A stretch of 64,000 bases of DNA from Lolium rigidum (GCF_022539505.1 NC_061514.1:330071090-330135089); one strand, 5' to 3'. Counted from the first letter of the stretch, positions 34,539 to 47,252 are shown. Numbers and translations are program-made. The notes: generated from the sequence alone by a model not told the origin.

Positions 34539-37500
34539 TGTAATAACCCAGAACATAGGAACAACGAAGGGTAGATTTAGAAATGGGATGTGCATTTCAT
34601 CGCAAAACGGGGAAATTTTCGCGCCTTATTGCAACTAAACCTAAGAGGGATCGAGGTTCTCTCTCATTTTGCACTTAGGGTTAGGCAACTTGAGTTAGGG
34701 AAATTTCGACATGATCTCTTTTGTATCTTGTTGATTTGGGGAATTGATTTCATTTGACAAGTGTTAATACATTTAACAATAAGCATTGAACAATATAAAA
34801 ATGGAAATTCATAATTTAAACACAACTTAAGAATTCAAACAACTTTGAATTTCAAAGTGAATAAGAAATACAATATTTATTCCAGAATATAAATATTACA
34901 TAAATCAAAAGCTCATAAACAAAAACTTGGGCTTTATTGATATCACAACACAGATTACATTGTCTTTACAATATTCTTGATACAAGAATTGATGAATAAT
35001 AAACAGAAATGAAAATAAAGATTACAATATTATTCCTAAACTAAAACCTAGACTAAATGACTTGAAGTATTTCTTCATGACCATGTCCATCTTCAAAACC
35101 TGCAAAACAGAGAACCAACACTAGCCAGAATGTTAGTGTTAGCCAAAGATTCAGTTTGGACAGAACCAAGTGTCATGCACACTTGTGCTTGTCCAAAACC
35201 ATGGACAGCACAAGATAAGGGCAGCGACGAGACCAAACACTGAGCACCACCGGGGCTCAAGTTTCGGCATATGAGAGCACACGGCTCAAGTGTCTTGGGC
35301 AGCAACAGACAAGGCCATGCAACGAGCATAGTCACCAAGCAAGCCAGGCTTGTGTGTCAATGCAAGGATAGAAGCGGGGTTCATATAAAAGGGACACAAA
35401 CCCTAGAAATAATAACCGGTCGACCGGATAAGGATTCACCGAGGTAAGGGTGAAGCAAGAACAAGCTCGGTTCATCCGGTTCTTGAGCAAGAACAGAACC
35501 AACACACACAACCACTCAAACCACCGAGAGATCATGGTGACCTGAGAAGATCATCCAAGATCTGGAGGTGAAGAGGCTGTGACACAAACCCAAGTCCGCA
35601 TCAACAAAACATTTCTTTCTAGGAGACTGGAACAAGGTATACCTAGTTCCTGGAAAAGATCCAATGGATCTAATCCATCATATGCATGAAATAAGCATGG
35701 GATGAGCAGATGCTCATATGGGTAGATCATCACTTGGTTTTCACCAAGGATTACTGCCAGTCAAAAGCTACTAAAATAGAAGTCATCCAGATACAGATCT
35801 TGTGCACAGAAGCTAGAAATCATGCACAGATGCATACACTAGCCAGATTAAATACACAGACAGCACCCGTAGATGGCAAAGATTAGCAGCTAAGACTACA
35901 CAGTAAATCCTAAGCATACAACCATCAGAAACCCTAGATTTCTTCACATGCAAGCATATTGGCATTCATAGTACTATGATCCCCAAATATGCAAGCAAAG
36001 ATGAGTAGCCAACAAGATCCAACCAACTATGTGAGCAACCAGTCAGTAGCAAGGCTACTGAGGTCACATCACACTTAGCACCAATTAAGAGAAAGCCAAA
36101 TAGATCACATCACTATCCAGAAATGGATTCAGACTCTAATTGCTTGTAAAGGAATCATGAATCATAAATTCATATACAAGCAAGTCATTTAAATCATCAC
36201 TGCATAAGCAGTTCATCATCATTTAAGTAATACAAGCATGAATTTATCACAGATCCATGCTAAGCACCGACGATGACATCTTGTTGAGCAACACAATTTA
36301 ATTCATAGCCACTAGAGCAAGTCTAGATAGCTAAGATTAGTAACAGCACAAGTAAGCAACAGCACAGTGATGCTTGAGCATCAGCATCACCAGATAAGTG
36401 AATCATATAGCCATAGTATTAACCAGTAAGCTATCACTGATAAGTGAATTGATCAAATGGATCAATCATAGCAAGCCAAGCTACACAGGGAAGTTAGCCA
36501 ACATGCAAGGAATGATCCAATGGATCATTGGCTTGCAGAGGTAGTACTGAAGCATATCACAGGCACCAGCGGCACACACACAAGTGTCACAGATGCATCA
36601 CAAGTACACCTAGACAAGCAAGCATGATAGACCAGTAAGCATAAGCAAGTCATAACCAAGCATAGCATGGCATAGTTAGCTCTTGAGCAAGTACAACAGA
36701 GCATGGCAAGTGTAGAGCATGCTAGGAGCAGCAGAGAAGCAAGCACAGCATGAACAGCAAGCAAAGCAGCATGTGCCAGTACCAGTAAATGGTAATTGGG
36801 CCATGAACTTACAATTAACAGAAGCACGGGCAAATTGCATAGGAATAGCATGGCTACGTGTGATCACGGGATCACCGAGAGAGCGACGAGCATGAGGAGG
36901 AAGAAGAACGATAACAAAGGGAGGCGCACGAGAGGAGAAGGTGGAGATGCAACACTTACTTGCGCACGGAAGCGAGAGGCTAGGGCATGGCGAGGCAGTG
37001 CTCGCGCGGCCCTAACAGCTGCAAGTCCAGGGTAGGCGCCGACGTTACGCCGGCGAACCCAGACACGAACCAGCACCACCGTAGCAGCACCTGAGGCGAC
37101 GGCACGAGTACTGCAAGTAGCACCCGCGCCAGGTCAACTCCAGGCACGTACCCATCGTCGGCGAGGACGAGATCTCGCCGGAGTTCGTCGAGGCGATTCT
37201 CCACGAGATCCAGATCGGAGGCGATTCGCCAGGAGAGGACGAGAAGGGAAAAACTGCGCGGACAGATCGATAGATCTGCTCGCGGCGGTTCAAGTTCGGT
37301 AGGTGGCTACGGCGGAGGAGCACGGCGATGGCCGGAGCGAGGCGGCGGCCATGGCGGCGACGCCATCGCCACGGGAGTCGCCAAAGGTTAGGGTTAGGCG
37401 AGCGAGTGAGAGGGCCGAGTGAGAGTGAGTGAGGTGGGCCGCTTCGGCGCCACCGAACCCAAAAGGGGACCAGCCTTATTGGGCCGTCCCTGGGTTTAAG

Positions 37501-39568
37501 TTATTGGGCTGGGCCCAATATGGGTCCAGGGGGGTATTTTGGTCTTTTTACATTTAATAAAAGACCAAAACTTTACCAAATTTTAATAAATCATAAACAA
37601 CTCTAAAAATCCAATAAAAATTGGATTTATGAATGAAAAATAAATCTTAACAAGAATAAAATATGAAATGGAATTTATGAAACAAATTCAAAATTATGAA
37701 TTTTAAGAATTTAAATAATAACTTGGAATTAAAAATTATTATTTCCTTGTATTTATAATTCAAGGAAAAATCTCAAATAAGTTTAAATACTTATTTTCAA
37801 ACATTTCAAAATGAGATTCTATTATTCCAAGTCATTTCTTTTGAGAAAGGGTATTTTTCCCAGAAAAATACTATACTCTTTTTATTCCAAAAACTATAGA
37901 GGTGACTCTATAATTTTCAATTTTTGGAATGATTAAAGGAATCAACAAGTAAATAGTTTTACTTTGAATTGTTGTACTTTGTGTGAATTAAAATGGTTTA
38001 TACTTTTAAATCAATTGTAAATTACTGTCAAAGACATAAATCTTAAATACAACCCTAAATTGTAATAACTCAACGGGGTAAAGGGATTTAACATAAAATA
38101 ATACATCCATGATTGCATTATTTGGATTTTATAACATTGTCCTTACCGGACAATGATGCTTCTTACAGAACCCGAGGTCCAGGTTCCATCAACTGCATTG
38201 AACTGCACTATCTCGCGGTCCACGGGCAAGTTCACCCTTGCTCATGTCAACTTGATTATTTTCTACTACTTTAATGCAAAGCTATATACTTATCATTCCT
38301 GCATCGCAAATGAAATGTTATTTTCCAACTATGAATATGACTATGTGGCTGGCAATGGAACCATGGTATGTGTTGATATGGTGGAGGTTCCATTGCAATG
38401 GGTTATATCACCCTAGGATTAAATTACCAATGCCGTCCAGTGATTCTAGCGCCGTACAACTCGCGTTGACCATGAGATCTATAATGGCTCTGGGGAAGCC
38501 AGTCGTATCTTTTCCCTTCTGCACGCCAACGGATTGGTAGAGCCGGCGGGGTGTTGGAGGCACTACCGTAGGTTGGGATAGCCTTTTAAATCCCCATCCA
38601 TTAGTGATGATGGCTCTACGATCTATGAAGGATTGTCCAAAGTACACCATGAGTAAAGCCGTATTATCGGGGGAAGTCTATTGGAGGTGTGCGGGTGGAC
38701 AAAAGGGTGGGTTTGCGATCGCGGAGAAGGCGGTGTGGGCTTGGATCTTTATACCTGGCCTCACACCAAAGGAAGTGTGAACGGGGGCAAGTCCTGCGGA
38801 TGGCAAAAAGGGTGAGATCTCTTGTGGGAAAAGTAATGCACCTCTGCGAGTGTATCAAATTGTGGCTGTCACTCCTTGTTCCGGGAAGGGAGCTGCGAAC
38901 GCGGCAGGAAAGGAACTCCACGAAGTTCTGGTCAACTCTGTGAAGGCGACGGGCATAGTTTTCATAATAAAAGCAACCTTTTGAAGAAATGTTTTCAAAA
39001 CATGCATTGACCTGCGATTTCCTGATCAATGGTCATAGCTAGTGCATCAAACACCGTTTTACTCTTTTAGAACTTGCTGAGTACCTCTGTACTCACTTTC
39101 TTTCGACACCCTTGCTAGACTGTGATCCGGAAGTGGAGGCTATCAACGATGGAGCACCAGAAGGAAGCTACGAGCTGGTCTACGAAGAACCTGATCTTAC
39201 CGGTGGAGTGGAAGGCGTAGACTATGGGATAGTCTACGGACCAGATGACACGGAGGTAGAGGAGTAGTGACATACCTTAGCATCATAGAGCCGAGCAACG
39301 TAGAACTTACCTAAATAAGTTGTTGAGCTCTTTATATTTGTTATGAGTTGTAATCGTACTTAAGTAGTATCTTAGGGTGTTCTCATAGGACCTGTGAGAA
39401 TACCAACTTGTTAAGACAATGTTTGTAATAAAGTATGGAGTGTTATGACCTGCAATGTTTCTGTTGTACCACTCTGAGGGATATGGCAAATTGTGAAGAA
39501 GTCCCTTCGCAAAGATCATATCAACGACTTGTATACTACAACATGCAGTGGTATGCTGGGTCACCGCA
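34539..39568 (+). mobile_element. 3' LTR of element A (5030 bp)
   Basis: TGTAATAACCCAG to GGGTCACCGCA, a near-identical partner of 23193-28224, which implies recent insertion. The differences cluster at CAG/CTG, for example GCAGCGACGAGACC at 35221 against GCAGCAGCAGACC at 23878, and GAGACTGG at 35622 against GAGCTGG in the other LTR. Confidence 0.93.
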
Positions 39569-39573
39569 AATAC

Positions 39574-40635
39574 CATCATAGCAATAGTTAACTTCATAAT
39601 CTACAAGAGATCACAATCATAGCCTACGCCAAGTACTAACATGATGCACACACTGTCACCATTACACCGTGCAGGAGGAATAAACTACTTTAATAACATT
39701 ACTAGAGTAGCACATAGATATATTGTGATACAAAACACATTGCAATCATAAAGAGATATAAATAAGCACTTCACTATGCCATTCATAACAGTGAATAAGT
39801 ATTCTGTGAAATATAGCCTAAGAGACCCACACGGTGCACACACTTGTCACCTTTACACACGTGGGACAAGGAGTCTCCGGGAGATCACATAAGTAAAATC
39901 CACTTGACTAGCATAATGACATCTAGATTACAAGCATCATCATATGAATCTCAATCATGTAAGGCAGCTCATGAGATTATTGTATTGAAGTACATAGGAG
40001 ACAGATGAACCACATAGCTACCGGTACAGCCCCGAGACTCGATGGAGAACTACTCCCTCCTCATGGGAGACGAGCGGCGGTGATGAAGATGGCGGTGGTG
40101 TCGATGGAGGAGCCTTCCGGGGCACTTCCTCGTCCCGGCGGCGTGCCGGAACAGAGACTCCTGTCCCCCAGATCTTGGCTTCGCGATGGCGGCGGCTCTG
40201 GAAGGTTTCTCGTACCGTGGCTTTTCCGTCTCGAGGTTTTAGGCCGAGGGGGCTTAAATAGGCGAAGAGGCGGCGTCAGAGGGTCGAAGAGGCTGTGAGA
40301 GGGTAAGGCGGCGCGGCCAGGGCCAGGGCCTGGGCCGCGCCGGCCTATCTCCTGGGCCCACCAGGGCTCCCCTCTGGCGACTCTCGGGTGTTCTGGAAGC
40401 TTCGTGGAAAAATAGGATGCTGGGCGTTGATTTCGTCCGATTCCGAGAATATTTCCTTACTAGGATTTACGAAACCAAAAACAGCGAGAAAACGACAGCG
40501 GCCCTTCGGCATCTCGTCAATAGGTTAGTTCCGGAAAACGCGTAATAATGACATAAAGTGTGCATAAAACATGTAGATATCATCAATAATGTGGCATGGA
40601 ACATAAGAAATTATCGATACGTCGGAGACGTATCA
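39574..40635 (-). mobile_element. 5' LTR of element B, part 2 (after element A)
   Basis: Continues exactly where 23192 left off (CATCATAGCAATAG...) and ends GACGTATCA, followed by TSD CCCTT. Together with part 1 it is 1712 bp, matching the 1706-bp sister. Confidence 0.92.
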
Positions 40636-41340
40636 CCCTTTAACAGGAATGTGGGACCCACCTGTGTTTTTGGCCCGGCCCACTTTCTTGTTGGGCCAGC
40701 CCAATTACGTTATGGTGGACCCCACATACTAAATGGGCCGGCCCTTTAACTGGAAAGTGGGACCCACCTGTGTTTTTGGCCCGGCCCACTTGCTATACGG
40801 TGGACCCCACTAACTTGTTGGGCCGGCCCACTTGCTATATGGCGGACCCCACATACTAAATGGGCCGGCCCTTTAACAGGAAAGTGGGACCCACCTGTTA
40901 TTTTGGCCCGGCCCACTGGCTTGTTGGGCCAACCCATTTATTCTATTGTGGACCCCACGTAGTAAATGGGCCGACCCTATAGGAGGAAAATGGGAACCAC
41001 AGGCTAATTGGGCCGGCCCAATAACTTCTTGGGTCGGCCCACTTGCTTTAAAGTGGACCCCACTTGGTAAATGGGTCGGCCCAATAACAGGAAAGTGGGT
41101 CCCACATGTTTTGTGGGCCGGCCCTTTTGCCTATTGACCGGTCAAACGAGTGCATTCGGCCCGGCCCACATGCTTAGTGGGCCGGCCCATTAATGTTTTG
41201 ACCAGTCAACCTTAGAGGTTAGGCCTGGCCCATGTAACTAATGGACCAGCCTAGCTATATAGTTGACCGGTCAAACTAAGTCAGCTGGCCCGGCCCGCAA
41301 ACTTAATGGGCCGGCCCGCTTAAGACGTGGCAGGCCTCGT
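40636..41340. repeat. CACTA subterminal palindrome array, right part
   Basis: Continues the array of 16780-17274 after removal of element B. TGGGCCGGCCCA, GTGGGACCCAC and GTGGACCCCAC alternate. From about 41130 a new palindrome, TTGACCGGTCAA, joins in (near 41135 and 41263, a variant near 41200). Confidence 0.85.
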
Positions 41341-41376
41341 GTGGGCCTACCATCTACCACGGGGTTTCAGTGTTTA

Positions 41377-41403
41377 ACGCCGTTAACTGCCAGTTAACGG
41401 CGT
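41377..41403. other. Perfect 27-base hairpin in the CACTA end
   Basis: A 13-base arm ACGCCGTTAACTG, a single C, and the exact complement, about 245 bases from the transposon terminus. It could be a transposase-protein site or an extruding hairpin. The role is unknown. Confidence 0.7.
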
Positions 41404-41619
41404 ATGCCACGTGTCAGTTTGCATGACATCAGCAGTCAACGGGCTCCCGGAAACACTTCTGCAACGGTCCGATTTTCCGTGGCGGAAGGGCGCCCAAGTG
41501 CGACGGACCGAAAAAATCGTCGTAGGACTTTTCCTGACGCAGTTTCGACAACAGAACCCATATCGTCGGGTTAGGCCCATAGGCGATGAAAAATACCCCT
41601 TAGCGGACGATTTTGAGAC

Positions 41620-41647
41620 GTTGTCTATTAGAACTTTTCTTGTAGTG
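41620..41647. mobile_element. Right terminal inverted repeat of the CACTA element
   Basis: Ends ...GAACTTTTCTTGTAGTG. The reverse reads CACTACAAGAAAAGTTC, the canonical end of grass CACTA elements. The next base starts the LTR of A'. The exact TIR length cannot be set because the partner end is not in the window. Confidence 0.88.
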
Positions 41648-43185
41648 TGAATCTGAATCCAAATCTGGATAATGATGTTATGTGTTTGGCTTTACTTTAA
41701 ATGATGCTAAGTGTGAGATGTGACCTCAGTATCCTTGCTACTGATTGGTTGCTCACCTGTTTGGTTGGATCTTGTGGCTACTCAACTTTGCTTGCATGTT
41801 TGGGGATCATATTAACTATGAATGCCAATATGCTTGCCTGTGATGAAATCTAGGGTTTTCCTGATGGTTATGTGCCTAGGATCTTCTGTGTAGTCTTTAC
41901 TAGCTTCTAATTATTGCAATACATCTACTGGTTTCTATTTTGGTGGCTTTTTAGACTAGCAGTGATCCTTGGTGAAAACCAAGTGATGATTCACCCTGTT
42001 GAGCATCTACTCAATCCCATGACTGTGTCATGCATGCTTTATGGATTAGATCCATTGGATCTTTTCCAGGAACTTGGTATACCTTGTTCCAGCTCCTAGA
42101 ATGAGATTTTGTGTTGATGCAGACTTGTGGTTTGTTCACAGCCCTTCACCTCCAGTCCTGGTTGATCTTCTAGGTCACCATGATTTCTGGTGGCTGAGGT
42201 TTGTGTGTGTTGGTTCCGTTCTTGAGCAAGAACTGGATGAACTCTGTGTTGCTCTAGCTTCACCTTTACCTGGTGAATTCCTTATCTGGTCGACTGCTAC
42301 AGTTTCTAGGGTTTGTGCTGCTTTTATATGAGCCCTACTTTTACCATGGCCTTGACACACAAGCCTGGCTGGCTTTGTGACTAAGCTGATGCATGGCCTT
42401 GCTGTGGGTTGCCCAGCTCAAGCTCTCATATGTTGAAACTTGAGCCCTCTGTGGTGCTCAGTCTTGGTCTGCTTGATCCTATCTTGTGCTGTCCAGGCAT
42501 TGGACAAGCACAAGTATGCAGTGACAGTGTACTCTGTCCAAACTGAATTTATGTGATGTCTTCACCCTGTCCAAACTGAATTTCTAACACTTAACATTCT
42601 GGCTAGCATTTGCTTTTCTGTTTTGCAGGTTTTGAAGTTGAATATGACCAGAAGATATTCTCCAAGGCATTTAGTCTAGGTTTTAGTTTAGGACAACCTT
42701 TTAATTTTCCTTTTTCATTTCTATTTATTATTCATCAATTCTTGTATCAATAATATTGTAAAGACAATGTATTCTGTGTTGATTATCAATAAAGCTCAAG
42801 TTTTTGTTTATGAGCTTTTGCTTTATGTAATGTTTATATTCTGAATTAAATATTGTATCTAATATTCAATGTGAAGTTCAAAGTCATTTGATTTCATAAG
42901 TTGTGTTTGAATGGTGAATTCCATATTTATATTGTTTAATGCTTATTGTTCAATGTATTAACACTTGTCAAATGAAATTATTCCCCAAATCAATAAGATA
43001 CAAAAGAGATCATGTCGAAATTTCCTCACTCACATTGCCTAACCCTAAGTGCAAAATGAGAGAGAACCTCGATCCCTCTTAGGTTTAGTTGCAATAAGGC
43101 ATGAAAATTTCCCCCGTTTTGCGATGAAATGCACATCCCATTTCTAAATCTACCCTTCGTTGTTCCTATGTTACGGGTTATTACG
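41648..43185 (-). mobile_element. 3' LTR (partial) of element A'
   Basis: Reverse-complement homologue of the first 1.5 kb of LTR A (compare 23193-24790), diverged by substitutions and small indels, so older than A. It is cut at 41648 by the CACTA. The remainder of the LTR should lie left of the CACTA, outside the window. The LTR start is written GTCGTAATAACCCGTAAC where A has GCTGTAATAACCCAGAAC, again CTG/CAG changes. Confidence 0.88.
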
Positions 43186-43217
43186 ACCTCTCCCCTTAAC
43201 GAAACTTCGTCCCGAAG

Positions 43218-44850
43218 TTAAGATTGGTACCTGAACATCTCGGGGTAAGACTTCCTGAGTTCTTCTTCCGTCTCCCAAGTTGCTTCTCGCTCAGGATGAT
43301 GTTGCCATTGAACTTTGCAGTACTTGATTGCTCTGTTCCTTAACTTCTTCCATTGTACTTCTAAGATCTTTTCAGGTTTTTCCACATAAGTTAGATCAGA
43401 TTGCAATTCTATTTCTTCATATGTGATGGGATCATCCGGTGCCTTTAAACACTTTCTGAGTTGTGATACATGAAATACATTATGAGCTTGACTTAGTTGC
43501 GCCGGTAATTCCAACTCAAAAGTTGTTCCTCGATTCTGACTGAGTATCTTAAATGGTCCTATATATCGAGGACTTAACTTTCTTTCACTTCGAACCTCTT
43601 AAGTCCTTTCATTGGGCTAACCTTTAAATATACCATGTCTCCTACTTTCGGTTCCCAAGCTCTTCTTCTTTGGTCGGCGTAACTCTTTTGACGACTTTGA
43701 GCTATTTTGAGTCTATCCCGAATCACCTCGATGACTCCTTGTCTCTCCTTGATGTAGTCCGGTGTAAACTCCTTGTTCTCTCCGGTTTCAAACCAACAAA
43801 TTGGTGATCGACACTTCCTTCCGTACAATGCTTCGTACGGTGCCATCTGGATGCTACTCTGATAACTATTGTTATATGAGAATTCCGCCAAAGGTAAATG
43901 GTCCTCCCATGATCCTCCAAAGTTTAGAGCACAAGCTCTAAGCATGTCTTCAAGTATCTGATTGGTTCTTTCGGTTTGTCCTCCGGTTTGTGGATGATAT
44001 GCTGTACTAAAATCCAACTTGGTTCCCAAAGCTTCTTGGAGTTGTTTCCAAAACGCTGATGTGAATATTGAACCTCTATCTGAGACTATTTTCTTTGGTA
44101 CTCCATGCTTGCTAACAATCTCCTTCACATATATATCCACAAGCTTCTCTGCAGTATCCTTTGTATTTACAGCTATGAAATGAGCACTCTTGGTGAGTCT
44201 ATCCACTATTACCCATATCATATCCTTCCTCTTACTAGTCATTGGTAGACCAGTAACAAAATCCATTCAGATTTCATCCCATTTCCACTGCGGTATCTCT
44301 AGTGGTTTGAGTAATCCAGCAGGACTTTGATGTTCTGCCTTCACTCGCTGACATGTATGGCATTCAGACACATATTGTGCTATCTCTCTTTTCATGTTGT
44401 TCCACCAGAACATCTCCTTCAAATCCATATACATCTTAGTACTTCCCGGATGTATTGAATAAGGAGTTTCATGTGCTTCTCTTAATATGATTGACTTCAC
44501 TTCTGGATCATCCGGTACACATATCCTTTTCTGGAAGTATAGTGAATCAAACTCCCCTAGATTCAAATCTGATGGTCTTCCCTCTCCAATCCTTTTGATT
44601 TCTTCTTGGATGAACAAATCATCCACTTGTTTCCGGATAATCTCATACTTCAAGTCTGAATACATCTCATCCATAATCCTCATGGTTGCTACACTTCCCT
44701 TAACATCACCTTGAATAAACAAAATCTGAGCGTCCTCTAGCTCTTTCCGAAGTTCCTTTGGAATCTCCCATTCCGTAGGTTGATTTTCCGTACTCTTCCT
44801 GCTTAAGGCATCTGCTACTACATTAGCCTTGCCTGGTGTATAGTTGATTG
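43218..44850 (-). pseudogene. pol 3' half of element A': RNase H end, integrase, chromodomain-like tail
   Basis: Minus-strand homologue of 32880-34490. From 44850 downward: end of RNase H ([17 protein letters not shown]), integrase HHCC finger (CHTCQRVK near 44350), a TGA stop at about 44267 where A has an open codon, the DDE core (44266-43780), the GPY/F region, a one-base deletion near 43575, then the C-terminal tail ending at 43218. It is cut at 44850 by LTR E inside the RNase H coding region. It lies in inverted orientation to element A. Confidence 0.9.
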
Positions 44851-46967
44851 TGTGACGCCCCAAAACCAGTACCATGAGGATCCCAGCGAATCCGCCGAAA
44901 TCCGCACGATATCGATTCTAGGAGACGCACCACCAAGCGTCTCGTACACGCCGAAGCATGCACGCGATGCGGGTGGAATCAATCACGAGCGGTAACATTA
45001 CAACAGGATTACAATAGAGCCCATAAGAAACAGATATATTACAACAACGACTCCAACGAGTCAAGAATATAAATATACAATATAAGATCCAAATCATACA
45101 GAAGATCAAATACGTCTGAGTACGAACAAGATACAAATTTGGACTAAGAGTCCTGAAGATAACCAGTGGCGTCCATAACCCTGCCCAGGCCAAGCCGGAA
45201 GGGTAACCTTGCAAACGTCGCCTTCATCGTATTGGTCTTTATACCTGCCCGGTTATATCCCGTAGAAGCAGCAATAAGTACGGGTTCGTACTTAACAAGA
45301 ATTCAAGACATATAAGCATTCGTCAACCAGTCGTCCTTTGTACTTGAGGCACGCAGGGGACTTAGAGGACGCAAGAGGAACATCATAGGCAATATGGTGG
45401 GATTAAGCGGCAGCGCGCAAGCACTAAAAACCTATAGAGACACTCTACAACAGTCGTCTATCAGAGAAGGTGAGAGAGCGCACAACTAACAGTTCTATAC
45501 TCTGCAAACATAACACAGCCGATGCGTTCCCCCTCGCAAGGAAGTACTTACAAGGGCACTCACACGGTTGACAAGTTTTAACCAGTTATTATTTAAGTTG
45601 TTCTATGTTACTATGCAAGTTATTAGTATTGAAACAACAGGTGTAAGTTGTCTATGGTCGAGTCATACAGCTCCAAGTCGTCCATAACCGCGGACGCGGC
45701 TTATCGATAAGATGTACACCCTGCAGGGGTTGCCCAAATGTGCCCACACGCACGATCGACCCACTTATGACAGGTGGATATCACGACTCGCACTCTCCTT
45801 CACGACAACAATGTCCAGGAAGCCACCTAACCAAGTTGAACCCGAATCGAAGTCCGGCCGTATCTCCGAAGCGGACTTAGCTGTTTGAGTCTACGGCTAA
45901 GTCAGTTCCTAGGAGATGCACATTGGATCAGAGCTCACTGCGGGGAGATGACCAATGACCTCACTCTTTCGGATCTCGCTTAACATCGTATCCCACCTAT
46001 ACGTGCGTACAAGAACAAGGGGATACAAGGCATAAGGCTTCCCCAAAAGTAACAGAAGGAAACAAGCTTGCACGCACGCATCAAAAAGGAAACATTACAA
46101 TCTAGTTGTGGCCACTGAACAAAGCTGTAGATTCCATCAGTGGTCGAGGGGAGACCCATAGGCATACCCACGTGTGGTTAGAGCGCTCAGTCTCGGAACA
46201 GATAACAAGAACTCGGGTCCTAAGCTTTAAAGAAACACAAGTGAGCCGCCATAAAATGAGCAACTGACCCACCGATGTCTCCGCTAACAATTATTAACAA
46301 GTAACCATGATACCCTCAACAGATATAAACATGTAGCATGTGTCATGATCTCCCAACAGATAACCCGATAAGATAGCAATAAGGGTAACACGATATAAAC
46401 AGCACTAGCATGCACTACGACTCGCAAGGCAGACCCGATAACCAAACAATAGCTGTAGGTGGTTGGTGGAGGCAATATAGGCTGCTTGAGGTAAGTGGAA
46501 GGGGCACGTGACAAGAACGCAACTTAAAGCTAGCATGAGGAAGAAGGCAAAATAAAATAGGTGAGCGACTCCTGCAGGGACATGAGTATAGGGAAAATGC
46601 TTGCCTGTTAAAGCTTGCCGAGGGACATCCGGAGATCTCGTCGTATCTCACCACACCACTTCGCGATCCTATCCGGGAAGAAGAAAATGCTGGAACACAC
46701 AACGTTTTCAAGTCTTACTACTACGGATAAGAAGATCCAGCATGATCAGGATGGTACGCATGACATGGCAAACATGATGCAATGCACTTATCCGGATTAA
46801 GCGGGGTCGAAATCCCGACAATTAAATATTAGTTCAAGTTATTTTTCTACCCACAAATTAAATGTTGAATAGTATTGCAAAGGCATGGCATGGGTGAGCT
46901 ACACAATATTAAGCGAAGCGGGAAACCGTATCCGGCAATTCCCAAATACTCTGCATATTAGTTATTA
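44851..46967 (+). mobile_element. LTR E, part 1 (gypsy-like), inserted in A' pol
   Basis: Starts TGTGACGCCCC directly after GATTG, which would be the left TSD. A central block (about 45690-45730: CCATAACCGCGGACGCGG, CCCTGCAGGGG) matches solo LTR F. A GC-richer part at 46600-46700 shows no gene. It is interrupted at 46967 by the Mutator-like element, whose TSD (46959-46967) belongs to this LTR. The 3' end is not in the window, so solo LTR versus full element is undecided. Confidence 0.75.
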
Positions 46968-47066
46968 GGGATTTCTATTTTCGTGCCCCTGGTTCCTTAG
47001 TTGTGCTCAGTTTTCCCCAGCCTCTTAACTTTTCCTCAGTTTTCTCCTCCCTCTAGTTTGAAACCC
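46968..47066 (+). repeat. Left terminal inverted repeat of the MULE
   Basis: Begins GGGATTTCTATTTTCGTGCC and continues through GTTGTGCTCAGTTTT and TTTCCTCAGTTTTC to GTTTGAAACC. It pairs with 52162-52261 with roughly ten to fifteen mismatches and small indels. Confidence 0.9.
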
Positions 47067-47252
47067 CTCGGACGGGAGGGTTGCCATCAGGTCAGAGGCC
47101 TTACCGTTACCGTTAATCTGACGGGTGGGGCTGCACAGATCGAGGTGGGGCTGCACAGAGGGCAGTTCCTCTCTGACCGTCTCGTGCTGACGGGTAGCCA
47201 TCCATTTGTCGCTGACGCGTGGGCCGTTATTTCCTGATTGTATACGCGGTGC

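Larger units (their letters stand above)
23193..39568 (+). mobile_element. Complete chromodomain Ty3/gypsy element A (Tekay/Del-like), TSD AATAC
   Basis: 16.4 kb with two 5.03-kb LTRs, a primer site for initiator tRNA-Met, an extra 5' coding region, gag, pol (protease, RT, RNase H, integrase, C-terminal chromodomain-like segment) and a polypurine tract. TSD AATAC lies at 23188-23192 and 39569-39573, and the empty site is seen in the sister LTR of element B. Chromodomain elements of this lineage have long LTRs and single gag-pol frames. The lineage name is inferred from RT and integrase residues. All frame breaks but one or two coincide with CAG/CTG positions, so the coding capacity may be better than the sequence suggests. 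Confidence 0.93.
17275..40635 (-). mobile_element. Athila-type non-autonomous (LARD-like) retrotransposon B, TSD CCCTT
   Basis: Both LTRs are present (17275-18980 and 22543-23192 plus 39574-40635) with TSD CCCTT at 17270-17274 and 40636-40640. The tRNA-Asp primer site beside the right-hand LTR shows that the element reads on the minus strand. The internal region (18981-22542, 3.56 kb) lacks protease, reverse transcriptase and integrase, so mobility must have been supplied in trans. Element A is inserted in its 5' LTR. The target was the CACTA palindrome array. The LTR ends TGATACGTC match those of element D. Confidence 0.92.
8674..41647. mobile_element. CACTA (En/Spm) transposon, right part; interrupted by elements D and B
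   Basis: The right terminus is certain: the sequence ends ...CTTTTCTTGTAGTG at 41647, the reverse of the canonical CACTACAAGAAAAG end. Just inside are long arrays of short palindromes typical of CACTA subterminal regions. Element B (17275-40635) sits in one of these arrays with TSD CCCTT, so 16780-17274 and 40636-41647 are one continuous CACTA segment. I found no left CACTA end down to 8674, so the element probably continues to the left of D, outside the window. The outer flank at 41648 is the LTR of A', and the 3-bp TSD would be TGA. No transposase (TNP2/TNPD) coding is visible here. That 8674-16780 all belongs to this CACTA is inference. Confidence 0.7.

Noticed and set aside
44267..44875. 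Start codon of a 202-codon frame at 44875
   Set aside because: The first codons lie in LTR E. The frame is the cut RNase H of A' joined by chance to LTR sequence.
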